Shown: positions 1 to 8,919 of the stretch, in pieces
Layout: every line of letters starts with the position of its first letter
How positions within the stretch are numbered: position 1 is the first letter of the stretch
NCBI RefSeq assembly: GCF_022012435.1
Contig: NZ_JAKLUA010000009.1
Span: forward strand, 62,001 to 126,000
Direction: 5' to 3'
DNA from: Bradyrhizobium zhengyangense
GTDB lineage: Bacteria; Pseudomonadota; Alphaproteobacteria; Rhizobiales; Xanthobacteraceae
DNA length: 64,000 nt
Translations under genes and position numbers: made by a program
Notes under the pieces: generated by a model
Databases searched by the model: none
What the model was told of the DNA's origin: nothing
What the model saw: the letters and a program-made list of their open reading frames with translations, nothing else

Positions 1-228
1 GAGAGCATGGCCGACGCAGCCCATGCCATCCTCTCAAAGCCTGCGCGCGCCTTCACGGGCAACTTTCTGATTGACGACACGGTGCTCTATGACGAGGGGG
101 TGCGCGAGTTTACGCATTATAGCGTGGATCCGGCGCTGCCTTTGATGGGAGACATGTTCGTTCCGGGCGACTTGCCGGCCCCACCCGGCGTGCAGATCAG
201 CTCCGCTATCGATACCGCACGGAGCTAA
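1..228 (+). CDS. SDR family oxidoreductase, C-terminal fragment (cut by window edge)
   Basis: The reading frame is open from base 1, so this is the 3' end of a gene that starts outside the window. The 75 visible residues resemble the C-terminus of short-chain dehydrogenases of the citronellol-dehydrogenase/HSDL2-like group: a conserved NFLIDDTVLYDEGV stretch followed by a DPALPLMGDMFVP tail. The Rossmann fold and the catalytic Ser-Tyr-Lys are not visible. It lies 51 bases upstream of the indolepyruvate oxidoreductase gene on the same strand, so the two may be cotranscribed. The family call rests on the tail alone and the substrate is unknown. Confidence 0.6.
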   Translation, partial: ESMADAAHAILSKPARAFTGNFLIDDTVLYDEGVREFTHYSVDPALPLMGDMFVPGDLPAPPGVQISSAIDTARS

Positions 229-279
229 TGCCGGCGTGCCGGAAAGTCTTTTGCGCCAGCGCATCCAATGGAGTTGCGA

Positions 280-3200
280 ATGAGTAATTCCTCTATCTCG
301 CTCGATGATCGTTATTCCAAGCGCGGCGGAACAGTTCTCCTCGGCGGAGTGCAGGCGCTCGTCCGCCTGATGCTATTACAGGCCGAGCGAGATCGGATGA
401 ATGGCTTGTCGAGCGCGGGTTTCGTCAGCGGTTATCGGGGTTCACCCCTTGGTACGCTCGATGCCGCGTTTGCCTCTGCGAAGCGGCTAACGAGCGACCA
501 AAAGATTGTGGTGCAGCCGGCGGTCAATGAAGAACTCGCGGCCACCGCCGTGGCCGGTACGCAGCAGATCCATCAATCACCCGGCGCCCGGGTCGATGGT
601 GTTTTTGCGTTGTGGTACGGCAAGGGCCCTGGACTGGATCGCGCGGCGGACGCGATTAGGCACGGCAACTCGCAAGGTTCTTCGCCGAACGGCGGGGTGG
701 TCGTCGCCGTGGGTGACGATCATCTGGCAAAATCCTCAACGGTCGCCTGCTACAGCGACGAGACTGTCGCCAGTCTCCTCCTCCCGCTGCTCTACCCGGC
801 TGATCCCGGCGAGATCGTCAGCTATGGACTCCACGGCTTTGCCATGTCGCGGCTGACGGGATCTTGGGTTGCGCTAAAAGTGCTGACGGAAGTGGCCGAC
901 AGTACACGCACCGTGCCGGCCGCAGAATTAGGTAATTTGCCCGTTCGGCCCGACGTCACTGTGCCGGACATTGGCCTGCATAACCGCTGGCCTGACTTGC
1001 CGCTCGATCAGGAACGGCGGCAGCATGAATTCCGTTTGCCGGCTGCGCTTGCTTATGTCCGGGCAAACGGTCTCGATCGCGTCGCGGTGAGGCCTAAGGA
1101 CGCGCGGGTCGGTTTCGTCGCGGCCGGCAAATCTTGGAATGATTTGCGCGAAGCACTCGACCTGCTGGGCCTTCACGATTCACGGCTGATCGAGCTCGGG
1201 CTGGCTCTCTACAAGCCGGCGATGATCTGGCCGCTAGAGCCTCAGGGCCTCACAGCCTTTGCCGAAGGCCTGCAGGAGCTCGTCATCGTGGAGGAGAAGG
1301 CGCCGCTGATCGAGCGCCAAGTAAAGTCTATACTCTACGGCCGGTCACAGGCTCCCTCGGTTTGGGGCAAATGTGGACCGGAGCAACACCCGATGTTTTC
1401 TGCAACGGGCGATCTAACGCCCGAGCAGATTGCTGTCCAGATCGCGGCGGTCATCGCAAGGATATCCGGTGATCAGGTCGTAGCAGCACGAGGCGAACGC
1501 TTGCGCCGGCACACGAACCAACGCGGATTTGCAGATGTGCCCGCATCCCGGCGTCCATTCTTCTGTTCCGGGTGTCCGCATAACCGGTCGACAGCCGTGC
1601 CAGATGGCAGTCGAGCTCTCGCTGGGATTGGCTGCCACGGTTTAGCCGCGCGCAATCGCCCTGACACGTTCAGCTATTCCCAGATGGGCGGCGAGGGAAT
1701 CCACTGGCTCGGCCTCGCTCCGTTCACCGACGAATCGCATGTGTTTTCGAATATGGGCGATGGCACGTATTTCCATTCAGGCCTGCTCGCAATCCGCCAG
1801 GCGGTCTCTGCTAAGCTGAACATCACCTACAAGCTGCTCTACAACAGTGCTGTCGCGATGACAGGCGGTCAAGCAGTCGATGGCGACCTTTCCCTCGAGC
1901 GGCTTCTGCGCCAGCTCCGGGCCGAGGGCGTCAGCACAATAATTTTGGTCACCGATGATCTGGCGTCCTATCGTGAGCATGCCGAGGTCCACTCCCTGGC
2001 GGGAGAGGTGGTGGATCGCGACGAACTTGATGCCGTACAGCTCAAATTGCGAGCCCAACCGGGTGTAAGCATCATCGTATATGACCAGATGTGTGCTACC
2101 GAGCGCCGGCGGAAACGCAAACGTGGCCAACTGAAGGAAACCAGCCGCCGCGTCTTCATCAATCAGCTGGTCTGCGAAGGCTGCGGCGATTGCTCGATCA
2201 AGTCAAACTGCCTATCCGTGGAGCCGGTCGACACTCCACTAGGTACGAAGCGAAGAATCAATCAATCGAGCTGCAACACCGATCTCAGTTGCATTCGAGG
2301 CTTCTGTCCCAGTTTCGTAACTGTCGAGGGTGCCCGTGTGAACCGCGGGCCAAAACCGCAGCTTACGATCGACCAACCATTGCTGCCCCTGGTGAGCGCT
2401 GCGCCGCCGCAACACAGCCGCATTCTTCTTGCCGGCGTAGGTGGGACCGGAATCGTGACGACGAGCGCGGTGCTGGCAATGGCCGGACACCTGGCAGGTC
2501 GAGGGGCCGCGGTGCTGGACCAGATCGGAATGGCTCAGAAGGGCGGGGCGGTTACAAGTCACGTTCATCTTGGCGGCCCCATTCATGCTTTGCGGATTCC
2601 AGCGGAGCACTGTGACCTTCTCCTGGCTTGCGACCAGATCGTCGGCAATGCATCGGACGTGATGGCATCTCTCAACCGAGGGCGGAGCCGCGTCCTCGCC
2701 AATGCTGACGTGTCCATCACTGGAGATTTCGTCACTAATCGTCAGGCCGTCGTGAATTCGAGTTTGCTGACGAGACGGCTGAGCACACAAGTTGAACCGG
2801 AACATTTCGCGGTGTTTCCCTTCACGGCTTTGGCACAATCTTTGTTCGGCGATTCGATCGCCGCCAATTTCATGATGATCGGGTGCGCTTATCAGAAAGG
2901 CTGGCTTGGCCTTAACCTTGAGGACCTCCACCAGGCGATCGAACTCAATGGCGCCGCCAAGGAGGCAAATCTCGCTGCGCTTGAGTGGGGGCGTCGGTTA
3001 GCTTCCGACCCTCAATTCGTCTTTGTTGCAGCAGGCCTGGCCGAAAAGACTGAGCAGCGCACCCCTGAGGCGGAGATCCAAGATCTTACGACATTTCTTC
3101 GCAACTATCAGAGCAATGACTACAGCCAGCGTTTCCTTGATGTCATCAACCACATCCGTGAGGCGGAGACTAAGGTTCATACTGGCCATTCGCTAACGCT

Positions 3201-3735
3201 GGCTGCTGCGCGATCCCTGTTCAAGCTGATGGCCTACAAGGATGAGTACGAGGTTGCCAGACTCTATACGAGCGGAGAGTTCGAGCGGGCAGTCCGATCT
3301 CAGTTTGATAGCTTCGCAAAGCTGTCAATCTATCTTGCACCGCCTTTTCTGTCTCGCCGCGACAAGACAACGGGAGAGCCGCGCAAGATCCGGTTCGGAG
3401 CTTGGATCTTGCCCGTCTTCAGAATCTTGGCGGCCTTGAAGATCTTGCGCGGAACACCCTTCGACGTCTTCGGAAGGAGCGCCGAGCGCCGCACCGAGCG
3501 TGCTCTGATCGCCGAATTCATCGATGCCTTGAACCGCTTACCCCGTCGATTGTCAGCGGCATCGCTTCCACAGGCTGTCGCCATTGCTGAGCTACCGCTC
3601 GAGGTGCGTGGCTTCGGCCACGTGAAGCAAAAGGCGATCGAATTGTTCCGGCGGCGCCTTGGGGAGGCGCTCGCAGGTTACGAAAATGCGGCGCCTCACT
3701 TGGACGCTAGCGCGCGCACTACGCTAAAGGCATGA
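280..3735 (+). CDS. Fused indolepyruvate:ferredoxin oxidoreductase (alpha-gamma type)
   Basis: A protein of 1151 residues that oxidatively decarboxylates aryl or branched 2-oxoacids to acyl-CoA with ferredoxin as acceptor. Domains in order are an N-terminal pyrimidine-binding transketolase-like domain (about 20-380), a CSGCPHN motif near 420, and a TPP-binding domain (about 430-590) with the GDGTYFHSG signature. A cysteine-rich Fe-S segment follows (about 620-680; CEGCGDC, then CNTDLSCIRGFC), and then the gamma domain beginning GVGGTGIVT (about 715 on). The size matches the fused alphaproteobacterial form. ATG 280 is chosen over the in-frame ATG 268 because GGAG at 270-273 sits 6 bases before it. 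The next reading unit, the broken carotenoid oxygenase, starts 15 bases after the stop. It may feed arylpyruvates into CoA-linked catabolism, which is inference. Confidence 0.92.
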   Translation: MSNSSISLDDRYSKRGGTVLLGGVQALVRLMLLQAERDRMNGLSSAGFVSGYRGSPLGTLDAAFASAKRLTSDQKIVVQPAVNEELAATAVAGTQQIHQSPGARVDGVFALWYGKGPGLDRAADAIRHGNSQGSSPNGGVVVAVGDDHLAKSSTVACYSDETVASLLLPLLYPADPGEIVSYGLHGFAMSRLTGSWVALKVLTEVADSTRTVPAAELGNLPVRPDVTVPDIGLHNRWPDLPLDQERRQHEFRLPAALAYVRANGLDRVAVRPKDARVGFVAAGKSWNDLREALDLLGLHDSRLIELGLALYKPAMIWPLEPQGLTAFAEGLQELVIVEEKAPLIERQVKSILYGRSQAPSVWGKCGPEQHPMFSATGDLTPEQIAVQIAAVIARISGDQVVAARGERLRRHTNQRGFADVPASRRPFFCSGCPHNRSTAVPDGSRALAGIGCHGLAARNRPDTFSYSQMGGEGIHWLGLAPFTDESHVFSNMGDGTYFHSGLLAIRQAVSAKLNITYKLLYNSAVAMTGGQAVDGDLSLERLLRQLRAEGVSTIILVTDDLASYREHAEVHSLAGEVVDRDELDAVQLKLRAQPGVSIIVYDQMCATERRRKRKRGQLKETSRRVFINQLVCEGCGDCSIKSNCLSVEPVDTPLGTKRRINQSSCNTDLSCIRGFCPSFVTVEGARVNRGPKPQLTIDQPLLPLVSAAPPQHSRILLAGVGGTGIVTTSAVLAMAGHLAGRGAAVLDQIGMAQKGGAVTSHVHLGGPIHALRIPAEHCDLLLACDQIVGNASDVMASLNRGRSRVLANADVSITGDFVTNRQAVVNSSLLTRRLSTQVEPEHFAVFPFTALAQSLFGDSIAANFMMIGCAYQKGWLGLNLEDLHQAIELNGAAKEANLAALEWGRRLASDPQFVFVAAGLAEKTEQRTPEAEIQDLTTFLRNYQSNDYSQRFLDVINHIREAETKVHTGHSLTLAAARSLFKLMAYKDEYEVARLYTSGEFERAVRSQFDSFAKLSIYLAPPFLSRRDKTTGEPRKIRFGAWILPVFRILAALKILRGTPFDVFGRSAERRTERALIAEFIDALNRLPRRLSAASLPQAVAIAELPLEVRGFGHVKQKAIELFRRRLGEALAGYENAAPHLDASARTTLKA

Positions 3736-3750
3736 AAACCGAGGTGACAA

Positions 3751-5221
3751 ATGACGAAGCGTTTCCCTGACGATCCGATTTATCATGGCTTCGACGCTCC
3801 TGGCCGTGTAGAGGCACACGTGTTCGATCTTGACGTTGAAGGACGCATTCCAACCGATCTCGACGGCACCTTTTTCGTGTAGCTCCCGAACCACAATGGC
3901 CGCCGAGCTTGGCCGTGACATCTTTTTTAACGGCGATGGCATGGTTGGCGCCTTCCGTTTCAAGGATGGTCATGTCGACTTTACGTCGAAATATGTCCTG
4001 ACCGACAAGTTCGTTGCGGAGCGGGCGGCGCGCCGCGCCCTCTACGGCGCCTACCGCAATCCGTTCACTGACGATCCATCGGTTGCCGGTACTATCCGAA
4101 GCACGGCCAATACCAACGTCGTCGTTCACCATGGGCTGTTGCTCGCGCTGAAGGAGGACGGACCGCCGGTCGCGATGCGGCCAGATACGCTTGAAACGAT
4201 CGGTAACTACCGTTTTGACGGAAAGATGACCAGTCAGACATTTACGGCTCACCCCAAGATCGATCCGACCAATGGCGAGCTGATTGGCTTTGGTTATGCC
4301 GCCAAGGGTGTGACGACCACCGATATCGCCTATTACGTCATCGATCGCGGCGGACACGTGGTGCATGAAGCTTGGTTTAATGCGCCGCGGGCAGCGATGA
4401 TACACGACTTCGCCGTGACGGAAAACTATGTCGTCTTTCCCGTGAGCTCGCTGACGTCGGACATCGAACGCCTGAAGCAGGGCGAACCGGCCTTTGCCTG
4501 GCAGCCGAATGTGGACCAAATCTATGGGGTTCTGCCCCGCCGCGGCAGCGGAAAAGATATTCGTTGGTTTACAGTGCCGACGAACGGCTTCCAGGGCCAC
4601 ACCATCAATGCATGGGACGAAGGACACAAAGTCTATCTCGACCTGCCCGTCGTCAATGACAACGTGTTCTGGTTCTTCCCAGAATATAGTGGGCACGTGC
4701 CTGATCCCCGGTCCCTGCGTCAAGCCATGACGAGATGGACATTTGATCTATCTAGCAACAGCCCCGTTCCTCAGGCCGAGATCTTTACCCAAACGATGGG
4801 CGAGTTCCCCCATGTGGACGAGCGTTACGCCACGCGGCCCTATCGTCATGCCTTTCTCGCCCTTATCGACCCCTTCGCTCCGTATGACGCGGATCGCTGT
4901 GGCCCGCCCTCGGTCAACGCTTTCCTCAACGGCCTCGCTCACCTGGATATAGCGACCGGAAAGAGCGAGCGCTGGCTACCCGGTCCCACCTCGTCTGTCC
5001 AAGAACCGGTGTTTGCTCCCCGATCCCCTAATGCGCCGGAGGGAGACGGCTACGTCATTGCGCTCGTCAACAGGCTCGACGAAAGGCGGAGCGGCCTCGT
5101 CATCTTGGACACTCAACATTTTGCAGATGGCCCGGTCGCAGTCGCTCACTTACCGCTGCGGCTACGCAACGGCTTGCACGGCAACTCGGTGCCTTCAAGC
5201 GAGCTCACTGCACCAAACTGA
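3751..5221 (+). pseudogene. Carotenoid/lignostilbene cleavage oxygenase, frameshifted
   Basis: The sequence reads as a member of the RPE65/carotenoid cleavage dioxygenase family, iron(II) enzymes that split carotenoid or stilbene double bonds. The expected start is ATG 3751, preceded by GAGGTGAC, and the first 43 codons read normally to GTFFV. An in-frame TAG follows at 3880-3882. Adding one base near 3876 and one near 3911 restores the family-like string FFRVAPEPQWPPSLGRD, and the frame then stays open to 5221 (about 490 residues if repaired). Conserved blocks downstream include FNGDGMVGAF, TAHPKID and MIHDFAVTENY, with iron-ligand-type histidines in the last two. An internal start at ATG 3896 could make a shortened protein lacking the first blade. 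Two independent single-base losses 36 bases apart argue for decay or a local sequencing error. Confidence 0.8.
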
Positions 5222-5254
5222 CACGGCTCCACTACGGACAGCAACCAGCTGACC

Positions 5255-5314
5255 TCAGCCACAGGCAACCACAAGAGGATGTAACATCTCTTGTGGTGAC
5301 CTGCCTGTGGCTGA
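5255..5314 (+). terminator. Long near-perfect stem-loop
   Basis: The outer arms TCAGCCACAGGCA (5255-5267) and TGCCTGTGGCTGA (5302-5314) pair over 13 bases. Inside them ACCACAAGAG (5268-5277) pairs with CTCTTGTGGT (5288-5297), followed by three more pairs beyond a one-base bulge. The stem totals about 26 pairs and has a 4-base bulge on one side. It starts 33 bases after the broken oxygenase stop codon and has no T-run, so it may be a terminator, an RNA stabiliser or a small repeat element. Confidence 0.5.
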
Positions 5315-5452
5315 TTTCGCTCGTGAGGCGACCGTCGCGCCAGGGACGGCGATCTTGGACGGCCTTGCATGTTGCCGCTTCAGCATGACGGGCGTTTGAT
5401 CATTCACGAACAAGCGCCCGCGCTCAACTCCAGACAAATGCTGCATGGCGCC

Positions 5453-5522
5453 ATATGTAATAGTTGACATATCGTCGAGCCCTGATAACCTAGAACTATA
5501 AGTCAAAAGTGTCATATGAGGA
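5453..5522 (+). promoter_or_regulatory. Promoter/leader module, copy 1 of 3
   Basis: An imperfect inverted repeat (ATATGTAA at 5453-5460, TTGACATAT at 5464-5472) is followed by GATAACC and then ACTATAAGTCAAAA, TG, CATAT and a GAGGA ribosome binding site ending at 5522. The same elements in the same order occur at 21923-21993, and a more diverged version at 19383-19436. The repeated half-site TTGACATAT suggests an operator for a shared regulator. The module lies directly before the VOC gene. Confidence 0.6.
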
Positions 5523-5532
5523 ATCTGTCCCC

Positions 5533-6165
5533 ATGAGCGTCCAATCGCTACCCGCCGACCTGCACAAGGCAACCTCCGCGCTGCCTTCGCCGCGCGTTTC
5601 GGAGATCGTTCTGCAAACTGCACAGTACGAGCTGATGCGCGACTGGTACTCATCTGTGCTGGGATTGAGCTGGAGCATCACAAATCCTGGCGGTGCCCCG
5701 GAAAACCGGCGCCGTTTCGCCGGCTCGCCCAAACAGACCCGAGCTAGCGACGTGCGATCCTGTTTCATGTTCTTGGACCGCTCGCCGGTTCATGGGCAGG
5801 TCCTGGCGCTATTCGAGCTGCCAGAGCTATCCGACTCGCCCAGCCGCGATCCCGGCTTGAATCACTTTCAATTTCGTCACGCAAATCTGGCGGCGCTGCT
5901 GGATCGCGTGGAATTGTTGCTCGGCGCTGGTCTGCAAGCCCACCGCGCTTCCAACCACGGTCCAGTGACAAGCTATTATTTCTCAGATCCAGACCAGAAC
6001 GTCGTTGAGCTTTGCTGCAACAATTTTGACGACGCCGAGAAACTCAAGGCCTTCATCGACTCTGACGCTTTCAAGAACAATCCCTCTGGCATTGATGTCG
6101 ACCCGAAGGATTTCTTGGCGCGCTTCCGCGCCGGCGAGCCATTAGACCAGCTGCTTAAGATCTGA
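5533..6165 (+). CDS. VOC superfamily protein (extradiol-dioxygenase-like)
   Basis: A 210-residue single-domain vicinal-oxygen-chelate protein; relatives include ring-cleaving dioxygenases and glyoxalase-type lyases that hold a metal in a beta-alpha-beta barrel. Visible blocks are VSEIVLQT (about 24-31), MRDWYSSVLGL, GLNHFQFRH (about 112-120) and YFSDPDQNVVELCCNNF (about 147-163), ending in a helix-rich tail. The His in NHFQF and the Glu in VELCC fit two metal ligands. The usual first-ligand His is Glu here (VSEI rather than VSHI), which is unusual for an extradiol enzyme. ATG 5533 is preferred over GTG 5509 because GAGGA lies 10 bases upstream. It heads a likely operon with SnoaL, MFS, FAH and MDR genes, which fits catabolism of a cyclic compound. 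The substrate is unknown. Confidence 0.75.
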   Translation: MSVQSLPADLHKATSALPSPRVSEIVLQTAQYELMRDWYSSVLGLSWSITNPGGAPENRRRFAGSPKQTRASDVRSCFMFLDRSPVHGQVLALFELPELSDSPSRDPGLNHFQFRHANLAALLDRVELLLGAGLQAHRASNHGPVTSYYFSDPDQNVVELCCNNFDDAEKLKAFIDSDAFKNNPSGIDVDPKDFLARFRAGEPLDQLLKI

Positions 6166-6171
6166 GGGCCC

Positions 6172-6609
6172 ATGCAGCGGGATAGGCTAGAACGAGCGGC
6201 GGATATCCTCGAGGCTCAAGCGACGGTCTTGAGCTTCATGGAGCATTTTGACTATGGCAATGCCGAGGCCGCTGCAGGGCTCTTCACAGAAGATGGTGTC
6301 TGGCACCGCGGCGATGGCCTTGTACGCGGCAAGGGCATGCTTGTTGATCTTATCAATCGCCGCGATCGCAACCTGGTCGTCCGACACCTGATCTCCAACA
6401 TCAGATCGGAATGGCTGAACGAAGATCGCATTCTTATTCACGCGTACGTAACTCTGCTCAGCCAGCGCAGTGAGACCACTCCTCAACAGTTTCCTCTGCC
6501 ATTTGATGGCGTAGCAGGATTTGGCCGTTACGAAGACGAGCTGCATCGGAGCGACGGGCGCTGGTTGATCGCAAGAAAGAAAACGGTGACCGAACTCAAG
6601 AAAAAATAA
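6172..6609 (+). CDS. SnoaL-like (NTF2-fold) protein
   Basis: A 145-residue protein of the SnoaL/NTF2 fold, a small cone-shaped domain used by isomerases, dehydratases and the beta subunits of ring hydroxylases. Visible features are an N-terminal helix, the FDYGNAEAAAGLFTEDGVWHRGDG segment where aspartate and tryptophan line the pocket, and a VRHLISNIR strand that commonly carries a catalytic His. It starts 6 bases after the VOC stop, so translation is probably coupled. The neighbours suggest it acts on an intermediate of the same pathway. The reaction cannot be read from the sequence. Confidence 0.7.
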   Translation: MQRDRLERAADILEAQATVLSFMEHFDYGNAEAAAGLFTEDGVWHRGDGLVRGKGMLVDLINRRDRNLVVRHLISNIRSEWLNEDRILIHAYVTLLSQRSETTPQQFPLPFDGVAGFGRYEDELHRSDGRWLIARKKTVTELKKK

Positions 6610-6634
6610 AACATGAGCTGAAAAGGGGAGGAAG

Positions 6635-7906
6635 ATGATGACGAGCGTTAATACGCCTGCGCTGCCGGCCGTTGGCGACCTGTCGCCGCAGGTTCAGCTA
6701 CGTGGAATAGAGGCAACAAAGGTCGTGCTCGGTTCCGGAATTGGCATGTTGACCAATTTCGGGCCGATCGTAATCTATACTTTCGGAACATTCCTGCTGC
6801 CAATTGTCAACGATACGGGCTGGTCGAGGGCCAGCGTGGCTGCCGCTCTTGCGCCAGCTGCTCTCTGCTCCGGCTTCTCGCAGCCAATCGTCGGGTGGCT
6901 GGTCGACCGATATGGGCCGCGCGTCTTTGCAGGCTTTTCTTTCGCTTTGTTTGCGCTCGGCCTGATTGCACTCGGTCAACTTCCACGTGATCCCTTAAGT
7001 TTTGCAATCTTTATGGGCCTGCTCGGACTCCTTGGCGCGGGGCAAGGGATCACGGCTTTCACCTACATAGTCACTCGGACTTTTTCGACCTTTCGTGGGT
7101 TTGCGCTCGGCATCATTAATGCAGCCTCGGCCGCCGGCATCATGTTAATGCCCGCGATCGCCACCTTTTCCATTGCAGAATACGGCTGGCGCAACAGCTA
7201 CGCAGCGATCGGCGCTGGGGTCGCAATCCTTGGCGCAGTAGCCGTCATCTGGCTCATTCCCGGCAAGGAGCGCTTTCAGAAGTCCGCCGCTTCCGCGCAA
7301 TCCTCCAAGCTTGTCTTCGGTGAGCTTTTGTCTGCTCCAATTTTTTGGATGCTTGCGTTGGCATTCCTACTGATGACGCTCGCCATTCAAGGTATGATTG
7401 TCCACATGACACCGTTGTTGATCGATCGCGGCTTTCGGCCCGTCGATGCGGCGGCTGTGATGGCGACATACGGCATGACGATGCTGGTAGCCCGCTTCTT
7501 GCTCGGGTCCATGCTTGATCGATGGTCTCCACGGTTGGTAGCGGTCGTTGGTTGCCTCGGTCCTGTGGCTGCCGGACTGCTGTTGGTCTCGACACGGCAG
7601 ACTTCTATGGTTTATTTGGCCGCAGCTCTTCTTGCGCTTGGAGCGGGAGCAGAGTCGGATCTCATCCCATACACTGTCGCACGGCAATTCGGCGTTGCCC
7701 AGCTGGGGCAAAAGATCGGGCTGTTTATCGTCGTGTTCGCCATTGGCGTAGCCATTGGCCCGCTGATGTTTTCCGCGGTTCAAGCCTTGCGGGGAAACTA
7801 CGACATCGCGCTCATCGCCAGTAGCGCCCTGATGCTGGCGGCGTCAGTCATCTTTGCTTTGATCCCATCCGCCTCGTTAAGCCAAAACGGCGAAAAGAGC
7901 GGCTGA
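6635..7906 (+). CDS. MFS transporter
   Basis: A 423-residue major facilitator with about 12 hydrophobic segments in two halves. The first half holds GWSRASVAAALAP and GWLVDRYGPR, the loop 2-3 signature, and a matching SMLDRWSPR occurs in the second half. It is most like oxalate/monocarboxylate-type carriers of the MFS. A strong ribosome binding site (GGGGAGGAAG) precedes ATG 6635, with ATG 6638 also possible. Placed between SnoaL and FAH genes in one direction, it probably imports the operon's substrate, most likely a carboxylate or aromatic acid. Confidence 0.88.
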   Translation: MMTSVNTPALPAVGDLSPQVQLRGIEATKVVLGSGIGMLTNFGPIVIYTFGTFLLPIVNDTGWSRASVAAALAPAALCSGFSQPIVGWLVDRYGPRVFAGFSFALFALGLIALGQLPRDPLSFAIFMGLLGLLGAGQGITAFTYIVTRTFSTFRGFALGIINAASAAGIMLMPAIATFSIAEYGWRNSYAAIGAGVAILGAVAVIWLIPGKERFQKSAASAQSSKLVFGELLSAPIFWMLALAFLLMTLAIQGMIVHMTPLLIDRGFRPVDAAAVMATYGMTMLVARFLLGSMLDRWSPRLVAVVGCLGPVAAGLLLVSTRQTSMVYLAAALLALGAGAESDLIPYTVARQFGVAQLGQKIGLFIVVFAIGVAIGPLMFSAVQALRGNYDIALIASSALMLAASVIFALIPSASLSQNGEKSG

Positions 7907-7946
7907 GTCAGCCTTCATCAGCGCCTCAAAAAAAGAAGGTATCTCA

Positions 7947-8795
7947 ATGAAAGTAGCTCGATTTGCTCGGAATGGCTCGGTCAGCATCGGCCTTGTGAAG
8001 GGCGACGGCATCATCTCCCTGTCGCCGTTTGATAAAGGCCTATCTGATATCGATGAAGTAGTGGCTGCGGAAGGCTGGGCTCGCGCAGAAAAGCTTATGA
8101 CACGCGAGCCTGACCTGAAGATTGGTGACGTTGAGTTTCTTCCTCCCCTGTCTGCTAGGGCCAGGGTGTTCTGCGTTGGCTTCAACTATAAAGCTCACGT
8201 AGACGAGACCGGAAACGAGGCGCCTGCTTACCCGACTTTTTTCCAGCGAACGCACGAGAGCTTCGTTGGGAATCGCCAGCTGCTGCTTCGGCCTAAAGTG
8301 TCTGAGCGCCTCGATTACGAGGGGGAGCTTGCTCTCATCATCGGCCGGACGTGCCACAGAGTGGAGGAGGGAAGGGCGCTCGACTACGTCGGCGGGTACA
8401 CCTGTCTAAACGAGGGCAGTGTCCGAGATTACCAAAAACACTCTGCCACTGGCATGACGGGCAAGAATTTCGATTCGAGCGGATCCATAGGACCCTGGAT
8501 CGTGGCGGCGACTGACGTCCCGCATCCGGACCGCCTCGCGCTTTCCACGCGCTTAAACGGCGAGGTGGTTCAACAGGCATCGACGAGCCAGCTGATCTAT
8601 GGGTTACCGCGGCTTATAAGCTATCTGTCCAGTGTTCTCAGGCTCCTGCCAGGCGATATCATCGCGACCGGTACTCCAGCAGGAGTTGGGTCGCGTCGCG
8701 TTCCGCCGCGTTGGCTGCGCGCTGGCGACCGGGTCGAGGTGGAGATCTCAGGCGTCGGAATTTTGGAAAACGCGGTGATCGACGAACCGACGTGA
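7947..8795 (+). CDS. Fumarylacetoacetate hydrolase family protein
   Basis: A 282-residue member of the FAH family, which hydrolyses or isomerises 1,3-diketo or 2-hydroxydienoic acids after ring cleavage. Visible features are an N-terminal cap (about 1-60), the fold start VFCVGFNYKAHVDETG (about 74-89), the metal-binding DYEGELALIIGR (about 118-129, Glu-x-Glu) and the C-terminal GDIIATGTPAGVGSRR block. The length is usual for the bacterial FAHD1/HpcE-like group. ATG 7947 is preceded by GAAGGT. A VOC protein and an FAH protein in one operon is a common pairing in meta-cleavage pathways, so a role downstream of ring cleavage is inferred. Confidence 0.88.
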   Translation: MKVARFARNGSVSIGLVKGDGIISLSPFDKGLSDIDEVVAAEGWARAEKLMTREPDLKIGDVEFLPPLSARARVFCVGFNYKAHVDETGNEAPAYPTFFQRTHESFVGNRQLLLRPKVSERLDYEGELALIIGRTCHRVEEGRALDYVGGYTCLNEGSVRDYQKHSATGMTGKNFDSSGSIGPWIVAATDVPHPDRLALSTRLNGEVVQQASTSQLIYGLPRLISYLSSVLRLLPGDIIATGTPAGVGSRRVPPRWLRAGDRVEVEISGVGILENAVIDEPT

Positions 8796-8919
8796 AAGCT
8801 CGCCCGAAAGCGGCCGCTTAAAACCTTCCCGATAGGCGGACCCAACAATCTGCTTTCAACAACGGCCCGCGGTTAAGCGCGCCAATACGACCTTACCAAT
8901 TCAGCGCACGGAGGTGTTC

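Noticed and set aside
3719..4723. Minus-strand frame (334 codons) opposite the carotenoid oxygenase
   Set aside because: No motif is visible in it, while the plus strand gives clear family blocks.
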